Source: Methanobrevibacter sp. (GTDB taxonomy: Archaea > Methanobacteriota > Methanobacteria > Methanobacteriales > Methanobacteriaceae). From it: a DNA stretch of 19,454 bases. The stretch lies in assembly GCA_030539985.1 (NCBI GenBank), contig JAUNXD010000007.1, positions 1-19,454 of the forward strand, given 5' to 3'. Under the pieces are notes generated by a model. That model worked only from the letters and a program-made list of their open reading frames with translations, ran no database searches and was not told the origin of the DNA. A program made the translations under genes and the position numbers. This document shows, piece after piece, positions 6,705-14,244 of the stretch; position 1 is the first letter of the stretch; every line of letters starts with the position of its first letter.

Positions 6705-8069
6705 ATGTCAGATAAAAAAAGATTATTTGGTACTTTTGGAGTCAGAAGAACCGCAAATGATGTTTTGACTCCTGAATTTGCATCAAGACTTGCAGCATGT
6801 TACGGAACACAGATTAAGGGAACAGTAGCTGTCGGAGGAGATACAAGAACCTCAACATTAATGCTGAAACAGGCAGTTACTGCAGGACTTCTATCCAGCG
6901 GATGTGACGTGGTGGATTTGGGAATCCTGCCTACTCCGGGCGTGCAGTATGCAGTTCGCAAATATTATGACGGAGGAGTGATGATTACCGCTTCACATAA
7001 CCCTCCTCAATACAACGGGCTCAAGTTCTTGGATGAATACGGTATTGGAATACCTGACGAAATGGACCTTGCAATTGAAAAGCTTTACTTTGATGAGGAA
7101 CCTGACAGAGTCCCATTTTCCGAAATCGGCCAGCTTTATCACAATGACAAGATTATTGACGAGTATGTCGATGAGGCTGTTTCAAAAGTGGACGTTGATG
7201 CCATTCGTGCGGCAAATCTGAAGGTTGTCGTTGACTGCGGATCCGGTGCAGGATGCTTTACCGCACCTTACCTGATAAGAAAGCTTGGATGTGACGTGAC
7301 AACTCTCAACTCACAGGCAGACGGATTTTTCCCGGGACGTGACCCTGAACCTATTGAAGAAAATCTTCAGGAACTTATTCAGGTCGTAAAGGAGCTTAAT
7401 GCAGATATCGGCCTTGCCCATGACGGAGATGCGGACAGGACAATCTGCATTGACGAGAACGGAAACTTCGTTTTGGGAGACAAGACATTCACCCTTGTGG
7501 AAAGGGAAATGCTTAAGGAAAACGATGGCGGAATAATCGTTACAACCGTTGCAACTTCACAGGCCATTTATGATGTTGCTGAAGAGTACAACGGTGAAGT
7601 GATAGCCACTGCAGTTGGAGATCTGCTTGTTGCACGTAAGCTCAAGGATGAAGACGGGCTGTTTGGCGGTGAAGAAAACGGCGGTTTGATTTTCCCTGAT
7701 TTTGTCTATGGAAGGGATGCAGTAATGACTGTTGCCAAAATCCTTGAAATCGTTGCAAAATCCAAAAAGCCTTTATCCGAACTGGTCGCAGAACTGCCTG
7801 TTTATTATGCAAGCAAGATGAAAATCGAATGTCCAGATGATGAAAAGGAATTTGTCATGTCCAGCATTGCCGATGAGATTAAGACAACCACTGATTTTGA
7901 GCTTGATTTGACTGATGGAGTTAAAATCTTAAAAGATGACGGTTGGGTAATCATCAGGCCTTCCGGAACCGAACCTATATTCAGATGCTTTGCGGAATCT
8001 GATTCACAGCAAAAGGCGGATGAAATGACCGAATGGGGAATGAGTTTAATTAAAAAATACAAAAAGTAA
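6705..8069 (+). CDS. Phosphohexomutase (phosphomannomutase / phosphoglucosamine mutase family), paralogue 1
   Basis: The 454-residue alpha-D-phosphohexomutase moves phosphate between C6 and C1 of a hexose or hexosamine phosphate. All four signatures are present: phosphoserine S97 in TASHNPPQYNGLK, magnesium loop D240-G-D-A-D-R245, sugar loop GGEENGG (321-327) and phosphate-binding loop RPSGTEP (418-424). The sugar-binding loop has the form GEENGG, unlike GEPSG in the second paralogue at 14278, so the two probably prefer different substrates. Mannose phosphate or glucose phosphate is possible here, and annotation pipelines often call both GlmM. ATG 6705 follows AGGAAAT. The OB-fold gene lies 63 bases upstream, possibly in the same transcript. 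Convergent T-rich sequence follows the stop codon. Confidence 0.9.
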   Translation: MSDKKRLFGTFGVRRTANDVLTPEFASRLAACYGTQIKGTVAVGGDTRTSTLMLKQAVTAGLLSSGCDVVDLGILPTPGVQYAVRKYYDGGVMITASHNPPQYNGLKFLDEYGIGIPDEMDLAIEKLYFDEEPDRVPFSEIGQLYHNDKIIDEYVDEAVSKVDVDAIRAANLKVVVDCGSGAGCFTAPYLIRKLGCDVTTLNSQADGFFPGRDPEPIEENLQELIQVVKELNADIGLAHDGDADRTICIDENGNFVLGDKTFTLVEREMLKENDGGIIVTTVATSQAIYDVAEEYNGEVIATAVGDLLVARKLKDEDGLFGGEENGGLIFPDFVYGRDAVMTVAKILEIVAKSKKPLSELVAELPVYYASKMKIECPDDEKEFVMSSIADEIKTTTDFELDLTDGVKILKDDGWVIIRPSGTEPIFRCFAESDSQQKADEMTEWGMSLIKKYKK

Positions 8070-8079
8070 TTTAACTCCA

Positions 8080-8107
8080 CCTCACCCTCTTTTTCTTTTT
8101 ATTTTAA
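8080..8107 (+). terminator. T-rich terminator behind the phosphohexomutase gene
   Basis: Soon after the stop codon comes a pyrimidine-rich stretch with CTTTTTCTTTTTATTTTAATT, a typical archaeal T-tract terminator. The remaining 120 bases up to the convergent gene at 8232 are AT-rich; I see no further gene or ordered structure there. Confidence 0.5.
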
Positions 8108-8231
8108 TTGAAAATTCGATTGATTGAAAACTATTTTTAATAAAAAAATATCAATTTAATGAAAGCCGATTTTAATATAATGATGGTGTTTGTGAAAATT
8201 AAGTTATTGGGATTTGGTCAGCTATATCAAA

Positions 8232-9368
8232 CTAGAAGTATTCAAGACATTCTTCCTTCAGGAAAAATGCATCCTCATTGTCGGGACTTCTGAGAAGAAC
8301 CTTGTTGAAGCTGTCAACGGCCTCCTCGAACTTGCCAAGCTCCATCAAGACAACACCCTTATTCAGCAAAAAGTCGATGTTGTTCTTTTCAAGGTCTATT
8401 GCCTTGTTGAAGCATTCCAATGCATCATCGAACTTGCCCAGATCAATGTAAGCGTTACCCATACGATTGATTGCAGAGGCATCCATTTCAGAATCATCCA
8501 GACACACTTCAACCGCCTTGTCAAAGGATTCGATAGCTTCCTCAAGCATTCCCATATCTGTCAGAAGGTTTCCGCGGGAATTCCATACCTCAGGATTTTC
8601 ACCGTCTATGACGATGAGCTTGTCATAAACCTTAAGTGCATCATCATACCTTCCAAGCATTTCGAGAATGAACCCTCTCCAATATAAAACAATAGGGCTG
8701 CTCGGACGATAGTTATAGGCAATGTTGCTGACTTTAAGGGCCTCATTGATATTTCCCGAATTCAAAAGGGCAATTGCCTTGTTGTTTAAAATGTAGATGT
8801 TGTCTGGTTCGAATTCCAGAGCCTTGTTGTAACAGTCTATGGCCTCTATGAATTTACCTAGCCTTGAAAGATTGTCTCCCTGCTTGTTGAGCAGATAGAC
8901 GTCATGAGGGTCAAGCCTGAGCGCTGCCTCATAGCACATTGTTGACTTGTCGAACTTACCGCTGTCAAAGAGGATGTCAGCCCTTTTTGTAATCATGGCC
9001 TTTTCATCTATCTTGTCTCCTCTCCACTCGTCAATGTGAATTTTTTCAAAATAGATTATCTGAAACTCATCATCAGGATTGATGCGTCCGCCATACATTT
9101 TCTTAAATTCCCTAAGCATGTCTTTAGAGTCTTTAAAACCTTCCTGGCGTGCAAGTTCATCATCATCCTTGATTTCGGAAAATGGAACGCTTTCAATGCC
9201 TGTGACAAAAGCTTCAAAAATCTTCATCTTCTCTTTTGAAACAAGGTTCCAGTAGCAGTACAATCTGTCACCGACCTTAAGAGGTGTTTTCCATGCTTTA
9301 CGTATGGTTCGGGTCTTTTTGCCCGTAATTACATCAATATCATTGCTTGAAAATGATAAAATCGGCAT
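8232..9368 (-). CDS. ASCH domain - TPR repeat fusion protein
   Basis: Residues 1-110 form an ASCH domain (a PUA-like fold linked to RNA binding or modified-nucleoside hydrolysis): GKKTRTIRK, then PLKVGDRLYCYW, then ARQEGFKDSKDMLREFKKMY and the closing strand FQIIYFEKI. Residues from about 124 to 370 contain seven tetratricopeptide repeats of about 34 residues with the usual G/A/Y pattern (for example LGKFIEAIDCYNKALEFEPD). TPR arrays bind protein partners, so the fusion may tether an RNA-directed domain to a complex; this is inference. ATG 9368 follows GGAAGTG, which overlaps the stop of the upstream radical SAM gene, marking it as the last gene of a five-gene operon. No signal peptide or membrane segment is visible. 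Substrate and partners are unknown. Confidence 0.85.
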   Translation of the reverse strand: MPILSFSSNDIDVITGKKTRTIRKAWKTPLKVGDRLYCYWNLVSKEKMKIFEAFVTGIESVPFSEIKDDDELARQEGFKDSKDMLREFKKMYGGRINPDDEFQIIYFEKIHIDEWRGDKIDEKAMITKRADILFDSGKFDKSTMCYEAALRLDPHDVYLLNKQGDNLSRLGKFIEAIDCYNKALEFEPDNIYILNNKAIALLNSGNINEALKVSNIAYNYRPSSPIVLYWRGFILEMLGRYDDALKVYDKLIVIDGENPEVWNSRGNLLTDMGMLEEAIESFDKAVEVCLDDSEMDASAINRMGNAYIDLGKFDDALECFNKAIDLEKNNIDFLLNKGVVLMELGKFEEAVDSFNKVLLRSPDNEDAFFLKEECLEYF

Positions 9369-9380
9369 GACAACACTTCC

Positions 9381-10085
9381 TTAAATTACTTGTTCTCCGA
9401 ATTCTCCTGATTTGACCTTTACAATACCATCGAAGTATGGCTTGATTTCACGGGCCAGCTCAACAAGGTCATGAGGATTTGGAACCTCCACCTTTTCAAG
9501 GGCAGGATCCAGGACGTTCTTGTTTCTGAACTGCTGAATGGTATATATTTCAGCTTCGATTTCACTGACAAGATTTTTGATATCCTTTTTGGTGTGCAAT
9601 GTCGGAACAAAGGTTGTCCTTATTTCAAGATGCACACCGGCATCGTTTATCAAGTCCATTGATTTTTTAACCTCAAAACCGATGTTTGCACCGGTTATCT
9701 TTCGGTATTTTGAAAAGGTAGTTTTAACGTCAAGTGACACATAATCAAGTAGATTCAAATCCAATATTTTTTTAAGTTTATCAGGATAGATTCCGCTTGT
9801 ATCCAATTTTGTCTTAAGGCCAATCTGGCGGACATGCTTCAATATCTCAATGACCGCATCTGTCTGAACCAGAGGCTCCCCTCCGGAGATTACAACAGCG
9901 TCCAGAAAATCAGCTGATGAATCGATTTCATGAGCAATTTCCTCAAATGATTTTTCGGTATTGTCCTCCAGAAGTTCCACATTATGGCAGTATCTGCATG
10001 CCAACGGACATTTTGACATGAAAATGACCAGGCTCATGTTTCCATGGAATTCGACTGAAGATATTACGCTGCCACCTACATACAT
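9381..10085 (-). CDS. NrdG-like radical SAM activating enzyme (anaerobic ribonucleotide reductase activase)
   Basis: The 234-residue protein carries the radical SAM cluster motif C26-x3-C30-x2-C33 (CPLACRYC) preceded by FHGNMSLVIFMSKCP and followed by VVISGGEPL (65-72), the SAM-binding GGE motif. The overall pattern matches activases of anaerobic ribonucleoside-triphosphate reductase (NrdG2-type), which install the glycyl radical. Length is usual for the group. No nrdD is in the window, so activation of another glycyl radical enzyme cannot be excluded. Its ATG overlaps the hisC stop codon by one base (TAATG), indicating translational coupling; the ASCH-TPR gene follows after 12 bases. Confidence 0.85.
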   Translation of the reverse strand: MYVGGSVISSVEFHGNMSLVIFMSKCPLACRYCHNVELLEDNTEKSFEEIAHEIDSSADFLDAVVISGGEPLVQTDAVIEILKHVRQIGLKTKLDTSGIYPDKLKKILDLNLLDYVSLDVKTTFSKYRKITGANIGFEVKKSMDLINDAGVHLEIRTTFVPTLHTKKDIKNLVSEIEAEIYTIQQFRNKNVLDPALEKVEVPNPHDLVELAREIKPYFDGIVKVKSGEFGEQVI

Positions 10086-11185
10086 TAGCTTAAAACCTCT
10101 TTCAATATATTTATGAATTTCTCATCCTCTTCAAGGGTACATATGCTTATTCTAATCCAATACTCGTCCAAACCCTTAAATGAAGTGCAGTCCCTTACGA
10201 TTATGCCTCTCTTCATCAGTTCCAGTGCCAGTTCGGAAGCGGTATATCCTGTATCCCTTATGTCAATGAGCATGAAGTTTGATTTGGATGGGAAAACCTT
10301 CAATCCGTCAATCTTTGATACCTCATCATATAAGTACTGCCTTGATTCGATACCCTTTCTGATTGACTGGGCGATGTAATCCCTGTCCCTGAATGTGTTG
10401 AGAGCCGCTACGAATGACAGTCTTGTAAGTGAAAAGACCGGCTTTATCCTGTGCATGTATTCTATTATCTGCTCACATGCAAGTCCGTAGCCTATCCTCA
10501 TTCCTGCAAGCCCCAATACCTTGGACATTGTGCGGATGATGAATATGTTGTCATATTCATTTATCAAATCCTTATTCGTAACTTCTGAGTATTCAAAGTA
10601 AGCCTCATCAATAACTATTAGTATGTCCGGATTTCTGGAAGCGATGTCAACCAGCACTTCCTTGTCTATCAGTGTTCCGGTAGGATTGTTTGGGGAACAT
10701 AGGAAAATCATTTTGGTTTTCTCGGAAATTGCCCCAAAAATGGAATCGGCATCCAACTTGTTTTCATCCAGGTCCCATTTGGCATAAACGGGATTTGCAC
10801 CATATTGCTTTAAGAGGTATTCGTAGTACATGTAAGATGGCAACGGCACAATGAACTCATCGCCGTCGTCAATGAATGTCTTTGCAAGCACGTCAATGAT
10901 TTCATCGGCGCCGTCTCCGCCTATGATTACCTGAGAGTCATTGACTCCGGAATAATCTGCAATCTCTGAAACCAGTTCGTGCAATTGTGATTCGGGATAT
11001 CTGTTGATTGATTTGATTTCATCTTCAATGGCCTTCATGGCTTTCGGGGACGGACCCCAAGGGTTTTCATTTGAACCCAATTTAATGATATCCTCCTTTT
11101 TAAGGTTAAAGTCAGCAGCAATCTCATCCTGAGATTTACCTGGAACATAAGAATCCATTTCTTCTACAATTTTCTTTGCCTTCAT
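10085..11185 (-). CDS. hisC: Histidinol-phosphate aminotransferase HisC
   Basis: The 366-residue PLP enzyme (class I/II fold) transfers an amino group from glutamate to imidazole-acetol phosphate in histidine synthesis. The N-terminal KLGSNENPWGPSPKAMKAI and NRYPE are typical of HisC. Further marks are the phosphate-cup start GGDGADEIID, the FLCSPNNPTGT loop with its Asn, the PLP-binding Asp in VIDEAYFEYS and the Schiff-base lysine K222 in RTMSKVLGLAGMRIGYG. C-terminal WIRISICT supplies the substrate carboxylate arginine. The related CobD decarboxylase has a different N-terminal motif, so HisC is preferred. The gene begins three bases after the stop of the carbonic-anhydrase-like gene and overlaps the next gene by one base. 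Confidence 0.93.
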   Translation of the reverse strand: MKAKKIVEEMDSYVPGKSQDEIAADFNLKKEDIIKLGSNENPWGPSPKAMKAIEDEIKSINRYPESQLHELVSEIADYSGVNDSQVIIGGDGADEIIDVLAKTFIDDGDEFIVPLPSYMYYEYLLKQYGANPVYAKWDLDENKLDADSIFGAISEKTKMIFLCSPNNPTGTLIDKEVLVDIASRNPDILIVIDEAYFEYSEVTNKDLINEYDNIFIIRTMSKVLGLAGMRIGYGLACEQIIEYMHRIKPVFSLTRLSFVAALNTFRDRDYIAQSIRKGIESRQYLYDEVSKIDGLKVFPSKSNFMLIDIRDTGYTASELALELMKRGIIVRDCTSFKGLDEYWIRISICTLEEDEKFINILKEVLS

Positions 11186-11188
11186 AAT

Positions 11189-11671
11189 CTAATCTTCCTT
11201 ATACTGTTTGGAAAGTTTAACGTAGTTATCCGCATTACTTTGAATCATTTCAATCTGTTGGGCTGAAAGTTCCTTCACGGCCTTTGCGGGAACGCCTAAA
11301 ATCAGGCTTCCTTCTGGAAATTCCTTTCCTTCGCTTACAACCGCTCCAGCTCCGACAATTGAATTTTTTGAAATGTGGGCGCCATTGAGGACTGTTGCGT
11401 TCATTCCAATCAGCACATTGTCATCAAGTGTGCATCCATGTACAACAGCTCCGTGGCCGACAGAAACATTGTCTCCGATTTTAACTGGATAATCCTTTGT
11501 GCAGTGAACAACACAGTTGTCCTGAACATTGGATCTGTTTCCAATCTTGATTGAATCTGTATCTCCTCTGAGTACGGCCCCATGCCAGATTGATACCTCT
11601 TCACCTAATTCAACATCGCCAATTACCTGTGCGCCTGGGCATATTACAATAGAGTCTTTATTATTTTCCAT
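11189..11671 (-). CDS. Gamma-carbonic-anhydrase-like hexapeptide-repeat protein
   Basis: The 160-residue protein is a left-handed beta-helix with hexapeptide repeats (VIGDVELGEEVSIWHGAVLR, IKIGNRSNVQDNCVV and others) and a C-terminal helix. The three zinc/iron ligands of gamma-carbonic anhydrases are present as H56 (VVHC), H73 and H78 (GHGAVVHG), with the correct five-residue spacing of the last two. The arginine and aspartate of LRGD and the QDN motif are also kept. The acidic loop of the highly active Methanosarcina Cam enzyme is absent, as in the Cam-like (CamH) subgroup, so the true activity is open. It lies 11 bases behind the glmU-like gene and just ahead of hisC. Confidence 0.85.
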   Translation of the reverse strand: MENNKDSIVICPGAQVIGDVELGEEVSIWHGAVLRGDTDSIKIGNRSNVQDNCVVHCTKDYPVKIGDNVSVGHGAVVHGCTLDDNVLIGMNATVLNGAHISKNSIVGAGAVVSEGKEFPEGSLILGVPAKAVKELSAQQIEMIQSNADNYVKLSKQYKED

Positions 11672-11682
11672 AATATCGCCAT

Positions 11683-12954
11683 TTATTTATGTATTTTCTT
11701 TTTATCTTGTATGATATGATTTTGTTTTACTAATACTCTTGTATCAGAGGGTACATCATCATATAACAAAACCCCTGAACCGATAGTGGAATTGTAACCA
11801 ACCTTCACTCCAGGCGAGAAGCTTGAGTTGATTCCTGTTTTTACGGCGTCACCAATGATGGATCCGAGTTTACGCCTTCCACTGTCTATCATCTTGTCCT
11901 TGATTTTGGTTTTGACGGATCTGTTGTCAAAACGCAGGTTTGCAATGTTGGTTCCTGCCGCAATGTTGCAGTTTGAACCAATTACTGAATCGCCAACGTA
12001 ACTCAAGTGGCTTACGTTGGTATTTTCCATAATGATTGAATTTTTAATTTCAACGGCATTTCCGACATGCACATTGTCGCCGAAGTAGGAATTACCTCTG
12101 ATATATGAATTCGGACCTATGTCACAATCTTTTCCTATATAAACATTGCCCTCTATGTAAACTCCGGCACGTATGATGCTTCCCTCATCCAAAAAGATCT
12201 CGCCGTGAATATGGGCTCCCTCTTCAATCTTGCCTTTGATTTCTGTTTTGAGCTGTCCTATCAGTTCTTCATTGACTTCAATCAGCTCCCAAGGTCTTCC
12301 GACATCGATCCAATCCTTGTTTGTTTTATGTCCGATTACCCTTTTTCCGTCGGCAATCTGAAGGGATACAGAATCGGTAATCTCGTATTCTCCACGTTCG
12401 GAAATTTCAGTCTGGTCAATCTTGTCAAAGATATCCTTGTTGAATACATAAATTCCTGCATTCACCAGATTGCTTGGAGCCTCTTCTCTTTTAGGTTTTT
12501 CAACGATGCTTCTGATATTTCCGTTCTCGATTTCAACAACCCCGAAAGCGGAAGGATTTTCCACTTCAGTCAAAAGCATCAGTGTGTCGGGCTTCATGTA
12601 ATTGTACTTTTTGATGATTTCATTGTCCAAGATGATATCTCCGTTTAAGACAATCAGGCTGTCCTTAATGAAATCCTTTCCGTAGCTGATAGCATTTGCG
12701 GTACCTAAAAAATCCTTTTGTGTTTTGTAGGTAATGTTTACACCGAATTCACTGCCGTCTCCAAAATAATCCCGAACCATTTCTTCCTTATAACGTACAA
12801 TTAATAAAATATCTTTAATTCCGTTGTCCCTTAAGGATTCAATGTTATACTGAATAATTGGTTTTCCAGCAACTGGCAACATGGTTTTGGGCTTTGTAAG
12901 TGTTAATGGCCTCATTCTTGAACCCTCGCCAGCACTTAAAATAATTGCTTTCAC
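11683..12954 (-). CDS. glmU: GlmU-like bifunctional sugar-1-phosphate nucleotidylyltransferase / acetyltransferase
   Basis: The 423-residue protein has an N-terminal nucleotidyltransferase domain (about 1-235) with the signature LSAGEGSRMRPLTLTKPKTM, the metal aspartate in LNGDIILD (D106) and VEKPKR. A C-terminal left-handed beta-helix (about 245-410) follows. In the helix H316 and Y319 (SHLSYVGDS), N339 and K348 correspond in spacing to residues I recall as important in the Sulfolobus homologue ST0452, which makes UDP-GlcNAc by acetyl and uridyl transfer. The same fold also includes glucose-1-phosphate thymidylyltransferases, so the substrate is probable, not certain. The start is GTG 12954 with GGGGAT seven bases upstream. 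It is the first gene of the five-gene minus-strand operon. Confidence 0.88.
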   Translation of the reverse strand: MKAIILSAGEGSRMRPLTLTKPKTMLPVAGKPIIQYNIESLRDNGIKDILLIVRYKEEMVRDYFGDGSEFGVNITYKTQKDFLGTANAISYGKDFIKDSLIVLNGDIILDNEIIKKYNYMKPDTLMLLTEVENPSAFGVVEIENGNIRSIVEKPKREEAPSNLVNAGIYVFNKDIFDKIDQTEISERGEYEITDSVSLQIADGKRVIGHKTNKDWIDVGRPWELIEVNEELIGQLKTEIKGKIEEGAHIHGEIFLDEGSIIRAGVYIEGNVYIGKDCDIGPNSYIRGNSYFGDNVHVGNAVEIKNSIIMENTNVSHLSYVGDSVIGSNCNIAAGTNIANLRFDNRSVKTKIKDKMIDSGRRKLGSIIGDAVKTGINSSFSPGVKVGYNSTIGSGVLLYDDVPSDTRVLVKQNHIIQDKKKIHK

Positions 12955-13004
12955 TTTAATTATCCCCTTAAATTATTTAATAATAATATATGTTTAACTC
13001 TTAA

Positions 13005-13014
13005 CCTATAAATT
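13005..13014 (-). promoter_or_regulatory. Candidate TATA box of the glmU-led operon
   Basis: The minus strand reads TTAATTTATAGG about 55 bases upstream of the GTG start, predicting transcription from about 12985. A second TATA-like stretch (ACATATATTATT, 12982-12993) is closer but would place the start almost on the ribosome binding site at 12962-12968. The rubredoxin promoter lies back to back with it. Confidence 0.4.
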
Positions 13015-13068
13015 AATTTTGTTATATGTAATGATAATAATTTAAATAATAGTTACAATATAATAAAA

Positions 13069-13077
13069 TTTATATTA
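13069..13077 (+). promoter_or_regulatory. Candidate TATA box of the rubredoxin gene
   Basis: TTTATATTA, preceded by AATAAAA, predicts a start site around 13097, immediately before the ribosome binding site AAGGAGATT at 13101-13109. Confidence 0.5.
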
Positions 13078-13091
13078 GCTATGCTAATAGC
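13075..13091. promoter_or_regulatory. Overlapping inverted repeats between TATA box and start site
   Basis: TTAGC-TAT-GCTAA (13075-13087) and GCTAT-GCTA-ATAGC (13078-13091) are two nested perfect 5-bp inverted repeats. They sit directly downstream of the TATA box, a usual place for an archaeal repressor site. No binding protein can be named. Confidence 0.35.
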
Positions 13092-13114
13092 AAAATTTAA
13101 AAGGAGATTATAAA

Positions 13115-13285
13115 ATGACAATATATGTTTGTTTACATTGTGAATACAGTTTTGACTCTGAGAAAGGCGATCCTGCATACAACATTCCTGCTGGAGCAAC
13201 TCCTGCAGACATGCCAGATGATTGGGTTTGCCCAGAATGCGCAGCATTAGGTATTGACGCATTTATTGCTGAAGATGAAAAATAA
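13115..13285 (+). CDS. Rubredoxin (56 residues), variant knuckles
   Basis: The protein has the rubredoxin frame: C6-x2-C9 near the N-terminus, GDPAYNIPAG in the middle, then DMPDDWVCPEC with C39-x2-C42. Four cysteines bind one iron for single-electron transfer, usually in oxygen or peroxide defence in methanogens. ATG 13115 has the clear ribosome binding site AAGGAGATT. Odd points: the glycine that normally follows the second cysteine of each pair is replaced (CLHCE, CPECA), and the usual GKDxF after the second knuckle reads GIDAF. The gene stands alone with its own promoter and T-tract terminator, divergent from the glmU-led operon. Confidence 0.85.
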   Translation: MTIYVCLHCEYSFDSEKGDPAYNIPAGATPADMPDDWVCPECAALGIDAFIAEDEK

Positions 13286-13299
13286 ATATTCATCTTCAA

Positions 13300-13349
13300 A
13301 TTTTTTTTATTCTTAAAATAACTATTTTTTTATATTTTTCTTTTAAATC
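13300..13349 (+). terminator. T-tract terminators behind the rubredoxin gene
   Basis: AATTTTTTTTATTCTT follows the stop codon by about 15 bases and is followed by a second T-rich stretch (ACTATTTTTTTATATTTTTC). Such tracts end archaeal transcripts. The rest of the gap up to 13467 is the promoter and leader of the next gene. Confidence 0.55.
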
Positions 13350-13374
13350 AACTTATTTTTTGAAATATTGAAAA

Positions 13375-13384
13375 TATTTATATA
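13375..13384 (+). promoter_or_regulatory. TATA box of the DUF4012-like gene
   Basis: ATATTTATATAAG within GAAAATATTTATATAAGTTAA is a canonical archaeal TATA box. Transcription would begin near 13408, giving a leader of about 60 bases before the ATG at 13468. Confidence 0.6.
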
Positions 13385-13467
13385 AGTTAATTGTTAAAAA
13401 TAGATTTAGTACAATTTAATTTTTGTATTTATTGATTAAAATTTTCAAACATATGTGTGGGAATAAA

Positions 13468-14190
13468 ATGCAAAGAAGGAAAAAACTGATTATAGCCATT
13501 CTTTTAGTTATTCTTATTGGGCTTTTGGCTTCAATTTATGGAGCATTGAATACCGGTCCAAACTTAACAGAAGAAGATAAAGATATTCTTATATTGGCTG
13601 CTGATAAATACGAGCAATCCAACGGGGGAGTGGATATGGCATTCATGATCCGCTTAGAAAACGGAAGTTTTAAAAACTACACTCCAATTTATCCTGGAGG
13701 AATGACACATCCGACACAGCCTGCGTCAAGTGCATTGGGTGGAGGAAAAATGTTCTTGCATGACTCATTGTATGACGGCATTGAAAACGGTATGCAGTAT
13801 GCAAAAGAAATTGTGGAATACAACACAAACATGACTCCTGATGCAGTTGTTCTTGTCTACGATGAAGGAGTGGACAATGTTATTGATTCTATACGGCCGA
13901 TAAAGGTAGATGGAGTGGAAACAAACCTCAGCGCTACCGACATCATCCGTGAAAACGATGCATATAACGGTTATGCCGGCAGCGAAAATATGCCTGGAAC
14001 AATGTCAAGATCTGACGCTGTAATGGTGCTTGTTAAAGCGCTTGCAAAAGCGGCTGCCGATCCTGATAAAAAAGCAACAATGGCAAAAGCGGCACTTGAT
14101 GAATATTCCAAAGGCAATATCGTAATGCAACCTGAAGGTTCATTTACAAAATTGCTTGCCACAAAAGGAATTGAATCAATAGGCAGTTAA
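13468..14190 (+). CDS. DUF4012-like membrane-anchored extracytoplasmic protein
   Basis: From ATG 13468 the protein has 240 residues. MQRRKK plus a hydrophobic stretch (about 7-26) form an N-terminal signal anchor, so most of the chain should face the outside. The remainder contains TPIYPGGMTHPTQPAS (72-87), an Ala/Gly-rich segment, TPDAVVLVYDEGVDNVIDSI (123-142) and SRSDAVMVLVKALAKAAADP (180-199). This arrangement recalls the DUF4012 family, distantly related in look to LytR-type cell wall attachment proteins; the match is from memory and the function is unknown. The start was chosen because a positively charged N-terminus precedes the helix and GTGGGAA lies upstream; in-frame ATG 13453 is an alternative. 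Confidence 0.65.
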   Translation: MQRRKKLIIAILLVILIGLLASIYGALNTGPNLTEEDKDILILAADKYEQSNGGVDMAFMIRLENGSFKNYTPIYPGGMTHPTQPASSALGGGKMFLHDSLYDGIENGMQYAKEIVEYNTNMTPDAVVLVYDEGVDNVIDSIRPIKVDGVETNLSATDIIRENDAYNGYAGSENMPGTMSRSDAVMVLVKALAKAAADPDKKATMAKAALDEYSKGNIVMQPEGSFTKLLATKGIESIGS

Positions 14191-14199
14191 AATATAAAT

Positions 14200-14237
14200 C
14201 TTTAAAGAATTAATTTTCTTTAAAGAATCTTTTTTTT
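14200..14237 (+). terminator. Hairpin plus T tract behind the DUF4012-like gene
   Basis: CTTTAAAGAA (14200-14209) and TTCTTTAAAG (14216-14225) form a perfect 10-bp stem around TTAATT, followed by AATC and eight T residues at 14230-14237. It looks like a bacterial-style intrinsic terminator, unusual for archaea, where the T tract alone normally suffices. Confidence 0.6.
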
Positions 14238-14244
14238 ATTTATT

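Noticed and set aside
8214..8687. Plus-strand reading frame of 157 codons
   Set aside because: It lies antisense to the TPR repeats of the ASCH-TPR gene and has no family resemblance or ribosome binding site.
12205..12648. Plus-strand reading frame of 147 codons
   Set aside because: Antisense shadow of the GlmU-like gene, with no supporting start signal or recognisable domain.
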